Shown here: in pieces, positions 33,401-43,125 of the stretch
Position numbering within the stretch: the stretch's first letter is position 1
Layout: every line of letters begins with the position of its first letter
Assembly: GCA_963942565.1 (NCBI GenBank)
Contig: OZ012700.1
Coordinates: forward strand, 5,987,353 to 6,051,352
Source of the DNA: Maea johnstoni
Lineage: Eukaryota > Annelida > Polychaeta > Spionida > Magelonidae
Direction of reading: 5' to 3'
Length of the DNA stretch: 64,000 nt
Made by a program: the position numbers and the translations under genes
The notes under the pieces: generated by a model
What the model was told of the DNA's origin: nothing
Seen by the model: only the letters and a program-made list of their open reading frames with translations
Database searches by the model: none

Positions 33401-34009
33401 TGACTAGATGGTTTTCAAAATCTTTTGCATTTTTCTGCCATGGACGAATAAAGTATCAGAAAGTATCAGAATGGAATGGCTTAATTTAATTTCTTTCGTT
33501 TTTAGAGGTAAGTCTTGTAGTAGTTTGAGTAGGGCTAATAGTATATTTAGGGTGCTACTAGCCCAGTGGCCAGTGGATATGTTAGGTTATTTACTAACCC
33601 TGTTAGGCCTTATTTACCTTTTCAATGCCACAAATGTATACAATGTTTTTGTGGTAACATATCTTAGACCTTCATGTATGTGTATATATCAAATTCAATT
33701 AAAGAAGAAACAGGCCAGTGTTAAAGGCCCCCGTCATAGCTCAAAATTAGGCAATTGACTGTCAGAATGTTGTGTTCAATTCAAGGTTCCCATTGCATTT
33801 TGCAGTCACTGACGATTTAATACAGACTACCAGGCGTCGACAGGTCTTCGCGAAGGAATACTTCATTTGTCTGCAGGTTAAGGCTGTGATGCTTGTGACA
33901 CACTCAAAATAAGACCTCTCCTAGTTTAGCACTCTTGTCCCCTTTCTAACAATGGTTATCTATCCCTGAGGTCTTGGTGTTTCAACTATAAGTTTTCTAC
34001 AGTGTTTGA

Positions 34010-34547
34010 TAGGGCTCCCGCGATACACTCGTATACTCGCTGCACCGCGGATTGCCGCGATACGAATAGTATTCGAATATACGCATTTGTATATTCGAAT
34101 ACTGACGAATATACATAAAAATGAAACGCCCTACCTGTTTGCGGCCATAGAAGTTGAGGAAATCACTTCAAATCAGCAGCGCTGAGTGCTCTGAGTTTTG
34201 AAGTGCCTCCATCAAATACGTTGTGGGCGCACGATTACTAATGCCGGTGGGCGCACGATTTCTTATACCTTTTAAGAATTTGTAGTTTCTTTTGAAACAT
34301 CCTGTTATACGGAAATTATATTTTGAAGTTGTTCATTGTTTTGTGATCATTTTTATTCTTCTATTGCTTTGTTATTGTTTTCAACAATAACAAAGGACCA
34401 TTGTTTTACACAATTTTTATGGCACTAAATGGCCTTTGTGTGCCGATGTGCCTTTAAGCAATCATTCATTCATTCATTCATTCATTCGTGACCCTATATT
34501 CGTGAATATATTCGTATTCACCACCTACTGTATTCGTGAGAGCCCTA
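34010..34547. mobile_element. hAT-type element with perfect 8-bp duplication and nested LINE end
   Basis: It starts TAGGGCTCCCGCG and ends GAGAGCCCTA, with GTGTTTGA directly outside on both sides (34,002-34,009 and 34,548-34,555). Subterminal DNA is packed with ATTCG/CGAAT motifs, including the palindrome GTATTCGAATATACGC/ATTTGTATATTCGAATAC. The middle contains a LINE 3' end (34,310-34,495) inserted later. No transposase is encoded. Confidence 0.85.
34310..34495 (+). mobile_element. LINE 3' end (fragment f) with (ATTC)n tail
   Basis: Aligned with fragment c over GTTCATTGTTTTGTG, TATTGCTTTGTTATTGTTTT, GGACCATTGTTTTACA and the shared TGGCACTAAATGGCCTTTGT tail. It ends in six ATTC units, the clearest tail of the family. 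It lies inside the hAT element, so the hAT insertion is older than this LINE event. Confidence 0.8.
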
Positions 34548-35336
34548 GTGTTTGACCTCAAATGACGTTTTCTTTAGCAAAAATAAATTTTAAAACATTT
34601 TTAAAGGACTAATCAAAATCATGTTATGGCGAGGCTCTTTTCTTTCTGTTATGGCAAGCCATACAATAGGTAAACAAATGAGGTCATAGGAAATCCCTCC
34701 TCTTTCCGCAAGTTATAAATGCCAGATATTTTCAAAAAATTTTTCATGGAGGTAGATATTCATTATAGCGTTCTAATAAAATTTCAATATATGAAAAGAA
34801 TATAAAATCTGAGTAACGGCAGGCTCCGAAATGAAAAATAGGACTTTTTTTCCAAAAAAATATGATTATAACAGACCTCTAAATGATGCCTTCAAATTCG
34901 TCAAAAAAATTTAAATAAAAAAACAGACCCTAATCCTGATAGAGGAGGGTCATATATAAAAATACCGCCCTTTGAAAGCGCAACTACAATATATTTTTTA
35001 TTTTCAAAAAAATTCAAAATATTATTCTTTTTTTGAAAGTGCGAATCGAATCCCTCTATTGTGGGATTACGCACTATGCACTTCTGAACATAATCGGAGT
35101 TATATTAAAGATAGAAGCCTGAAATAAAAGGCGAAGCAAATATAACATTCATATGTTTTATAATAAATAAACATTTATCCCCCAGAGTTCCGATTAAATT
35201 CAAAAATTAAACTTATAAAAAAAAAACTTACTGCGCTGATGACGGCCGATGGTGTCTCTCGGCGATTCAGTGAGATATGTGGGGATAACGCGCACATATT
35301 TCGCTGAATGAATAATCCAATCGTTCCGTAGGTTGT

Positions 35337-35403
35337 CTTCTGTGTGTCGATCGATTTTGGACAAGATTCATCATTTAGATGGCCCACGATCGACACACAG
35401 AAG
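35337..35403. repeat. Perfect 17-bp hairpin
   Basis: CTTCTGTGTGTCGATCG (35,337-35,353) and its exact reverse complement (35,387-35,403) are separated by 33 bp. The nearby GCCGCCATCTTTG and GTCGCCATCTTGGC strings match YY1-type sites. Confidence 0.75.
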
Positions 35404-35638
35404 TCACGGTATACATCGTCATTTTTGCGAGATGGGCGCCGCCATCTTTGATTCGCCGATAGAGTCACGTGTGACTCGCTCGGTTCACTCCGCCGGAAGC
35501 GATCAATTGTCTGCCCGCAAATGGCATCAAGTTAGTTCATCCCTGGATGAAAATGTAAACAAGAAGTCGCCATCTTGGCGACTAGAGTTCCATTTTTGCT
35601 TGAAGGTAAGGTTTTTCGGTGTTTTTATACACCCCAAC

Positions 35639-35734
35639 TTAACCCATTGTCAATTTGTTAGCGATTCGGTCTCAGTGCCTGGATCCGTGGGGACTAAGAC
35701 TGGAATACTCCAGCCGTAGGGTGACAAGGGTTAA
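35639..35734. mobile_element. 96-bp piggyBac-type mini-MITE
   Basis: TTAA at 35,639-35,642 and 35,731-35,734 bound ends CCCATTGTCA and, inverted, CCCTTGTCA. It is the shortest member of the TTAA-flanked set and has no coding content. Confidence 0.65.
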
Positions 35735-35822
35735 TAATAGCAATAACCAAAATAATAATAGTAGAAATTTACTCATTGACAATTCGTTCATTGAATTATG
35801 TATAACTTCAACATTAAAACTG

Positions 35823-36190
35823 TTAATGTCCAAATATCTTCTGAATGATGTTACACCTCACAACTTCTCCCTGCCTCCTAGCTGGAGGGGCTTGGATTTT
35901 CTCCGGTAGTGGGCTAATGTCCTCAATTCCATCTGGCCAGTACCTATCCCGATCTCGACCAATGTTATGCAGTGTCACGCAGGCCTGGATGACCAAGGAT
36001 GCACGGAGAGGTTTCATCCATATCTCTTGGTGCATGATGTTGAATAGCCTTTTGAGTATACCTATGGTCTACTCGACGAGCACCCGTGTATGCGTTAGAG
36101 AACGGTTAAACCTCTGCTACGGTCCGCGTTCGGATTTTGAAATGGAGTCATCATGTATCTTGTCAATCGTTATCAAAGGTCTGCTATAAG
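35823..36190 (-). pseudogene. PIF/Harbinger transposase C-terminus, relic
   Basis: The minus strand reads RFNRSLTHTRVLVE, a TAG, TIGILKRLFNIMHQEIWMKP, LRASLVIQACVTLHNIGRDR, then a variable tail to a TGA-type stop near 35,823. The order R-x-x-V-E-Q-x-x-G-I-L-K-R-R-F ... C-x-x-L-H-N-I is the glutamate end of the HARBI1-like DDE domain. The TAG sits where glutamine is normal (V-E-Q). Upstream catalytic aspartates are not found. It is unrelated in detail to the relic at 24.2-24.7 kb. Confidence 0.7.
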
Positions 36191-36194
36191 TAAG

Positions 36195-36965
36195 CTGTGT
36201 ATAGAATTGAAAAAAATAATCGTGCCCTGAAATACTTTGAAAAAAATAATTGAGCCCTGATAATCAGCGAAAAAAATAATTAAGCTCTGACTCTATGAAA
36301 AAATATAATTGGGCTCTGGCCAGACGGCCCTGCACACCAAGAAAAAAGGGTCTCAGATAAGGCTGAGATTGCATCTCATAGCATCTAGAACCCTCTGGCT
36401 TCTAATTCTGGGGGGCCTGCGGCCCCCAGACCCCCAACCACAATGGCACACCAAGAGAGGCTGAAAAAGGTAGATTGTTTTCTCAAAACAGGAAGAATTT
36501 TCATCTGGAATAACTCATTTAGGGCTCAGATAAGGCTGAGAATGCATCTCAGACCATCTAGAACCCTCTGGCTTCTGGGGGCCTTGAGCGGCCCTCAGAC
36601 CCCCGGCGGCAATGACACTGCACCATGGGCACATAGCCCTGCACACCAAAAAAGGGGGGGAAAATGGTAAATTGTTTTCTCAAAACAACGGATTTTCATC
36701 TGGAATCACTCATTTGGGCCTCGGATAAGGCTGATAATGCATCTCAGAGCATCTAGAACCATCTGGCTTCTGGGGGCGGCATTAATGGCAGCGGCGGACG
36801 GCCCCATGTGCGCCAATGGCACCCTAGGTCCCTGAAATTGATGAAAAAAATTGAGCCCTCAAAATCTGCGAAAAAAAAATAATTGAACCCTGAAATGATG
36901 AAAAAAAAAAATCGAGCCCTGAATCTCAACAAAAAAATAATTGTGCCCTAACTTCTATACACGCC
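36195..36965. repeat. Repeat cluster: three ~180-bp units between ~30-bp AATAATTGAGCCCTGA arrays
   Basis: Three long units start with CTCAGATAAGGCTGAGA (36,352; 36,525; 36,720), each continuing GCATCTCA, CATCTAGAACC and CTGGCTTCT, then a G/C-rich stretch with CCCCCAGACCCCC. On both sides lie several GAAAAAAATAATTGAGCCCTG units. The outermost strings, GTGTATAGAA at 36,198 and its inverse TTCTATACAC at 36,952, form a 10-bp inverted repeat, so the whole may be one non-autonomous element with internal satellites. Confidence 0.65.
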
Positions 36966-37767
36966 CCCCTCCCCCCCCCCCCCCCTGGATATCTAATGGT
37001 CAATGCCTTATTTCACAAATATTTTCGAGATTCGCAAGCATTTAAAGCTTTGCTTTGTAGTCATTTTATAATTAAAGTGTTATCCTCAAAATTTTACGAG
37101 ATTCAGTAATTAATGTGTTTGTTTTTGTTAAAATTCTTGTTTTTTTCCTTGTATTTATATAAAAAAAAAGATAATTTCATACTAGCCATATTCAGTGCGG
37201 GTCATATCATAATGACAATATCTCATACCATTTGTCTATCCACTGCTTAGCGGCAGATTGGGCTAATCATAAACAAGTAAATAGGATTTTGGCATAAGGA
37301 GGATTTGGGCGGTATTCACTATCTCACCCCATGCCCCGGCCTATATCGTTGCTCTACTAATTAGTTATGTCCCCACCCTGCGAGGTAGCATTTTGGTGTA
37401 CTAAACAGGATAAGCCCGACCACGCCCGGCCATTTCCCGCCGCCCCCCCTCTCCCGGGGATTCAATTGACTGGTGCATTTCATCCCCATGTCATAATGTC
37501 CATGATGAGCAGGCTTAGTATTATTAGTTAGAAACACTGAAATTTCCAGTATTGAAAGATAACATCATTGCATTACTGAAATGTTATTGAACACCATTTA
37601 CTCCTACAATTCCTTATTATAGTGATTGCTAGGGTCCGATTCTGGCCATTTCCCTTTCTTTGTGACTGCACAGTACAATTCAAAGAGTGATTTGTTTACA
37701 GCTTCTCGATACACAGCTTTACAACTACTATGAAGTCTGATACTGAAATTTCATTGTTGGCTATAGC

Positions 37768-38069
37768 TTATTCCATGAGAGGGATGTCCTGAACTCCCAC
37801 ATAACCATTTCTCTTCATTATTCCATCAATTTGTACGTAAAAAGCTAGGGCATAGCAATCTGCAGCATTCTCAGGTTCTTTGTTTACTTGTGCATCCATG
37901 TTTACTATTACAGAACGCATTTTTCGTAACTTTGATATGTTTATTTGCTGCTCAGGATATGTCCCTCCTTTACGGTGTAAAATGATAGTATATAATTCAT
38001 TAACATCCTTTTCAGCATCGGCTTCATCACTCATGTTATTGACGATGTCAACTGTGGAAGGAGTGGAAC
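37768..38069 (-). CDS. Candidate terminal exon, product unknown
   Basis: After an acceptor (TTTGCTTATAG, minus strand) the exon reads STPSTVDIVNNMSDEADAEK, DVNELYTIILHRKGGTYPEQ, QINISKLRKMRSVIVNMDAQ and on to GYVGVQDIPLME, closed by TAA at 37,768-37,770. It is about 100 residues, acidic at the start, with two predicted helices around KLRKMRSVIVNMDAQ. The length, splice site and composition argue for a real gene or a transposon-borne exon. It sits less than 100 bp from the left end of the Merlin element and outside it. No family is recognised. Confidence 0.5.
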
Positions 38070-38273
38070 CTATAAGCAAAATACATACAGGCAAGAACAA
38101 TGAAGTAAATAAAATGAGGTACTAAACACAACAAACAAAACAAAACAAAACAAAGGGGCCTAAGTCAAGTATCCCGGACCCAACCTATAAGGGATGAAAT
38201 GACGATTTCATATAGTTTTAATAGTTAACATTGATGAATAAATACTGCAGGGGGAGCCCCCTATAATTTTAAG

Positions 38274-38318
38274 GCGCCGAAGGCGCCATATTAAATGAGC
38301 CGGAGGCTCATTTATATT
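38274..38318. repeat. Left subterminal hairpin pair of the Merlin element
   Basis: GGCGCCGAAGGCGCC is followed by AAATGAGCCGGAGGCTCATTT. Two short perfect palindromes sit side by side, 115-160 bp from the left end, mirrored by a similar set on the right (40,552-40,612). Confidence 0.75.
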
Positions 38319-38396
38319 AGGCAAAGACAAAAAAACAAGAGAGAACTTACTATCAAGTTACTGCCAGCACATCCGCCATCTTCTATTAAAATTTAG

Positions 38397-38408
38397 TCAC
38401 GTGACTTT
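38397..38408. promoter_or_regulatory. AGTCACGTGACT palindrome, left arm
   Basis: A 12-bp perfect palindrome centred on the E-box CACGTG. An identical copy is at 40,204-40,215 upstream of the transposase start, and the surrounding blocks (CAAGTTACTGCCAG, GGGAGCAGTT) are also shared in inverted order, so it belongs to the long inverted arms. Confidence 0.5.
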
Positions 38409-38843
38409 AAATAGGGAGCAGTTTGTATTTCGAACGAAATGAAAAACACATAGAATATCATTTAAAAAACATTTTATTCAACATTCAAACAATTATTTAA
38501 AAAGATAAACAAATGAAAAGGAGAAAACATGAGACTGTAGTAAATACAATAAACAATGATAAAATCAGAGATTTACATTTAATAAACGTTCCTGATAAAA
38601 TGAAACAAAACACCATTTTAAAGCAATAAAAACCTTTACAACAATATGAATACAACAAACAATAATAATGATAAAATTTATGAATTCATTTGAAATTACA
38701 AAAACAATCAAAATGATTTAGATTATCCAATAAAGATAATCTAATGGGGGGGGGGGGGGAGACCCCCCCCCCCCTCATTTTTTAACAACAACCCTCTCCC
38801 ACCGCTATAACAACAACAACAATAATAACAACAACATTTAGTT

Positions 38844-40077
38844 CTAATACCGCCTTGGCGGCATGGCATTGTAGCCAGGTGGGTTGCGGTCATAGACCGA
38901 ACAATCATATTGTTCTTTAACATCTCGCAGAAACAGACTTAATAGAGTCATTTGCCTTGCAGCGGCATCTATTGCCCGATTGTGCCTATAAACCATTTCA
39001 TCGAGATGGGCATTTAATTGGTTTTGATGAACGCCCCTCATGGACTTGAATTTCGCCTTGGAGTTTCCCCAGAAACCTTCGATAGTGTTTGTGTGGATGG
39101 CTCGTGGGCGAACGAATTCCTCTGTATGGTTAACCGCTTCATGGGTGTACCCGATTTGCCCTAGGTTGTCGTAAATTCGTGCGGAATCTGAATATATGGT
39201 AGACCCTGGCATAATTACTTCTTGTATCTTGGGTTGAATGGTATCGCGGGTACGGTTCTCCACACTCCATAGCATAACCTAACAACAGATAAAATACTAC
39301 AATAAATTTCCTATCAAAATCTGTTAGTGTCATTGCCATTATTATTTTCAATTTTAAATTAAATCCAAAATTGTATTTTTTTTATTTTTCTTTTATTATT
39401 TTTATCATCATCATTATTCTCTTTAATAATATCAAATGTTTTCATCTAGAGGAGAGTTATGTTAGGGGGGGGTTGGGTGGTCTCCCCCCCCCCCCCCCCC
39501 CCATTATTGAAATAAACAAAAAAAAATTAAAAATCACCTTATTTGTTATTCGCTCAATGGCGCCAAACACCCATTTTCCACCTCCTCGATCGTGGCCTCT
39601 GTGGTACTTGTTTTTTCTTTCATAGAGGGCCTCATCCACTTCGACAATGTCGTTTCGTCCAACACCTCCTAGCCGAACTGGGTGGCGAAACATTTAACCA
39701 GTACATATGTCCCGGCAAAAGTTGAACCAGTCTATAATTGTTGGTTTTGATATGTCCCCATGCATAAGTTCACAGGTCGTTTTCACTGGGACATCAAGAC
39801 AGAAGAGGTACATTATCCTCAGGAGAGTCGCCAGTGCCACTTTGGATGTTTCGAAAAAACTTCCTGTTCGGATTGATTATTTGCGCCTGCATCTGCTACA
39901 CCTCCATCCATATCCATCAGCTACTCTAGCACTATCCTTCACCTCTGTCATCCATACTTGACAATCCTCACATTTAATTCCCTAAAAAATCAGTCCTTTG
40001 TCTTTTAAAAAGGTTGCAGTTGTCTCCACATCTTTGGTTTGTATTCCTAAATCGAATACATTTCTTATTTCCGCCAT
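38844..40077 (-). pseudogene. Merlin (ISXO2/IS1595-like) transposase, two exons, three in-frame stops
   Basis: Exon 1 runs from the ATG at 40,077 to 39,538 (donor AAG|GTGATT), exon 2 from 39,278 (acceptor TTGTTAG) to TAG at 38,844-38,846, about 325 codons in a single frame. Domains in order: N-terminal zinc ribbon (CEDC ... CSRC, residues ~35-65), a helical stretch with KTTCELMHGDISKPTI, then the DDE core: VEVDEALYERKNKY (first D), IYSDSARIYDNL (second D) and HTNTIEGFWGNSKAKFKSMR (IE-type third residue). Three stops lie in exon 1: 39,982-39,984, 39,877-39,879 and 39,694-39,696. The intron contains a long C run. The core family cuts and pastes DNA; this copy cannot unless stops are suppressed. 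Confidence 0.85.
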
Positions 40078-40203
40078 TTGTGTACTCCTTATAAACTTTT
40101 TTTAACTTTTAAATTGGTTTCTTTTAATTTTAGTCTGAATTGTCTATTTTCCTTGCGAAAGTCAAATAATAACTGCTCCCCTCCTTGGAGATGTAAACAT
40201 TCC

Positions 40204-40215
40204 AGTCACGTGACT
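40204..40215. promoter_or_regulatory. AGTCACGTGACT palindrome near the transposase start
   Basis: The second copy of the 12-bp palindrome, about 130 bp upstream of the transposase ATG on the minus strand. Position and the CACGTG core fit a promoter element bound by bHLH factors such as USF or MAX; this is inference from the motif only. Confidence 0.4.
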
Positions 40216-40551
40216 GAAATCTGGCAACTTGATTGGTGCAACGTCATTAGTATGGCTGCAACAGGAGGGAATTCACGAGCACCTGCAGTACGCCAGGATT
40301 TTAAGATGTGCTCGTGATATTTCCCGTTTTTATTGATGTAAGGATATTTTCAAGAAAGAACAACAAAAAGTGAGTATTGGGAAAGTTTTCATTACAATAT
40401 ATATTGCTTTTATTTGTATGGGGGAGGCTCTTGATTCATTTAGGGAAGGGTCTTTTCGAAATATTGTTTTTAATGCTTGTTTTATGTCCATTTATGTTCT
40501 TTTTTATACTTTCTTTATATGTTTAATGTAAGCAGTGTATGTTGATGATTT

Positions 40552-40612
40552 AAGTGCGCCTCAGGCGCACTTTAAAAGCGCCTATGGCGCTATGAAGTGC
40601 GCCTACGGCGCA
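40552..40612. repeat. Right subterminal hairpin set of the Merlin element
   Basis: AGTGCGCCTCAGGCGCACT, AGCGCCTATGGCGCT and GTGCGCCTACGGCGCA follow one another. Each is a near-perfect palindrome with a GCGCC stem. The set ends 115 bp from the right terminus, mirroring the left pair. Confidence 0.75.
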
Positions 40613-41174
40613 TTTTATTACATTTAGTTTATAGGGGGTTCTTTTCTTTTCTTGTATTTGAAGAATCTATTATGAAAAATTGTCATTTCATCTCTATAGG
40701 GTGGGTCCGGGATACTTGACTTAGGCCAACAAAGGTGAGTGTGAATGCTTCATAATGACCTTTTCAAAGAACAGATATAGGCATTTCAGATATGAGCTTC
40801 TGTCTAACACAAATATGAATGAATAGAAATTGGATAGGGCAACAACTTTTTTTTTTCGCTGATGTAAGCGCTTTTTTTTGCGTGATTTGACCTAGTTTGG
40901 AGTGTGTCACATATCACTCATAATCCTTAGCAGTAAATTAGACTTAGCATTGATGTTTGCAAGTTTTCAGGAGCAGCTAGTGTTCTAATATGCTATATGC
41001 AGTTTAAACAAGTGTTTAAATTGATTTGATAAAAATGTGAATTTTTCAGCCCTTCATAACAAACAAGGAGTTTATAAAGTGCAATATTGCTTATGGACTC
41101 AAAATTATACTTGGATTCATAGAAAATTGCACCCCCTTCTAACCCAAAGGGTATGTTTTAAAGCACTGCTGCAC

Positions 41175-41439
41175 CTAAGTTGCAAACAAGGGACGAGTGG
41201 AAGCCCACAGTGCAATTGAACATCATATCTTGATTAACTTGATGTGGGTAATCCGTTGATTGCTGCATTTCCATTTGAATATATGGACCCGAGACAATAG
41301 GCAATGCATGCCTGTTCCAGATTAGTATTGGAGTAATCGGGTCATTCATCCCTTCTTCATTGCGCTGAAACATATTCAAACAGTATACAAGGTGCCATAG
41401 TATAATAGGCACTGAAGGAAGGCCTTCATGCTTTATTTT
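41175..41439 (-). CDS. Candidate internal exon, product unknown
   Basis: Minus-strand acceptor ATGTATTTCAG leads into KIKHEGLPSVPIILWHLVYC, LNMFQRNEEGMNDPITPILI, WNRHALPIVSGPYIQMEMQQ and on to FHSSLVCNL, ending at a TTAG|GTGCAG donor. The 87-residue stretch has balanced composition, with prolines, aromatic residues and spaced cysteines, and both splice sites fit. It could share a gene with the 37.8-38.1 kb exon, with the Merlin element lying in the intron between; splice phases cannot be checked without intermediate exons. Confidence 0.45.
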
Positions 41440-41820
41440 CTGAAATACATATTATAGACGGATTATATTCACATATTCATATATATCCATTTGTTGAAAG
41501 CTCATGTTACAGGTGTTGCGCCACCTTCCACCAAGGGGTACTTCTTGACTGTCATCATTAAATACCTTTCAAAAATAATATTCAATATCAATGAAACAAA
41601 TATTTGATAAAGATGTGACCATTTACAATGTGTGGGATTCATAGTCAACTTGGATCTGTACCTACACATATCTCTGTACAAATAGTTAGGGTATCAAAAA
41701 GGGGGCCATTTCAATGGCACATTCAGTAAATAGCACTTAATGGCAGCGACAACCTTGGTTTCTGTATATGTATTCTCTCGAAAATATCATAACTCCTAAA
41801 TATTCTTTACATAAATGAAC

Positions 41821-42145
41821 GTTTTTAGCCAATTCTTTAGATTTGGGGCACTTATTTTTTGCCAATTAAGGGTACTGCTGCCATATATCCTGTTATATAT
41901 TCTAATTGAAGTTAATTTGATTGATTAAATACATTAAAATCAAAATTCCAAACTATATTGCCACTCTAAACTCAGTTTTAGCCAATTCTTTAGATTCTTT
42001 TTTTGTTTTGGGACACTGAAGTTACGCCAATTAAGGGTGCTGCTGCCATATATCCTGTCATATATTCTTATTGAAGTTAAGTTGATTGATTAAACACCTT
42101 AACATCATTATTCCAAACTATATTGCCACTAAACTGTTTTTATAG
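41821..42145 (+). repeat. ~155-bp tandem duplication
   Basis: The unit starts with TTTTAGCCAATTCTTTAGAT, contains GCCAATTAAGGGTRCTGCTG and CCATATATCCTGTYATATAT, and closes with AACTATATTGCCACT. Two copies (from about 41,821 and 41,974) are adjacent and differ at several positions. Confidence 0.85.
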
Positions 42146-42785
42146 GCCATATATGATTGGAAGGTGAGCCAAAGTGTAGGTGGCACCACTGCCATCAGGG
42201 GGCACTGGTGCGACGCCTCCATATCTGAAAATGTTCAGTCTAGTTATATTTACCACCATACCAAATTTGACGCATTTTGATACACAGTGCACAATTTGAC
42301 CAAAATACGTCTCAAATCCCCCTGACTACCAAGAAAAAGGATGATAAAAGACTAGGCCTATGAACACACTCATGGGAACAATGCACCTGTGCCTGGAGTT
42401 GATGGAAAAAGTTTTATTTTTATATTTAGGAAACCTTCAAATCCGAAGCCGAAGGCTTTTTTGTTTATTTTCCTGCGTGCCAAGCATTCAAGGCTATGCT
42501 AATATATACATACAGTTGAAAAATGTCTTTGTTACAAGGGTATTTATAGCTTTACTTTGTATAGTCTTTGTAAAGCGTACTACGCAACAAATGAAATAAA
42601 ATAATTGACCAGTTGTACATCATATGAAATTGTTGTCATTATTCATCATAATAGTCAATCATTAATCCCCATCTTTTTTCAAATGTTTTGCCTTTCGTAA
42701 TTAAAATGCAGTTCTACATTTCTGTTTACACACTCGATGTATTAAGTGGACAGGTTTGTCTTAGCATTGTCTTAGCACTGTTGGT

Positions 42786-42833
42786 GCAACTAAGTCATTA
42801 GCAGTTACCTTACTGCTAATGACTAATAGTTGC
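42786..42833. repeat. ~20-bp-arm hairpin
   Basis: GCAACTAAGTCATTAGCAGT pairs with ACTGCTAATGACTAATAGTT-GC with a 6-nt loop; two bases bulge. An AAGATGGCCGCC (YY1-type) site follows at about 42,868. Confidence 0.7.
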
Positions 42834-43125
42834 AATAGCAGCCTGCTTAGAGGCTATTAACTGGCTAAGATGGCCGCCCCCAGTGCTTCTATTTTGTGTC
42901 TATCAGGAGGTGGTTAAACTGCAATATGCTTCTTGTATGAAGGTTGGCACTGGTGGGAACTTGGGTTTAAGTAGAAAATACCATAAGCAACTATTTTGGC
43001 CTCTGTTTTATACATGGTGGAATTGTCCTTTAAATGGAAAATGACGATAATCCAGGGTCAGATCTAGCCCTAAATCTAACCGCGATACACCTCCCCTGAA
43101 ATCACATCCACACCAGCATTACCAC

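Larger units (their letters stand above)
38157..40727 (-). mobile_element. Merlin DNA transposon, nearly complete, with 8-bp duplication
   Basis: The left end GGCCTAAGTCAAGTATCCCG and the right end (inverse) agree perfectly over 26 bp and well over about 55 bp. AACAAAGG lies directly outside both ends (38,149-38,156 and 40,728-40,735), a perfect 8-bp target duplication as known for Merlin. Inside is a two-exon ISXO2-like transposase on the minus strand. Both arms carry paired short palindromes about 115 bp from the end and an AGTCACGTGACT palindrome deeper in. The whole element is 2571 bp; only stops in the transposase betray its age. Confidence 0.9.

Noticed and set aside
35430-35600. YY1-like CCATCTT motifs as a gene promoter
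   Set aside because: Similar AAGATGG/CCATCTT strings occur at about 3,890, 18,590, 38,377 and 42,868, some inside transposons; no first exon follows.
38740-38780. Long G and C runs as G-quadruplex regulators
   Set aside because: Many such homopolymers occur across the window, lengths are prone to sequencing error, and one lies in the Merlin intron; no functional context.
41511-41565. Small 55-nt exon upstream of the 41,175-41,439 exon
   Set aside because: Splice-like edges exist but its phase does not join the next exon in the expected frame.
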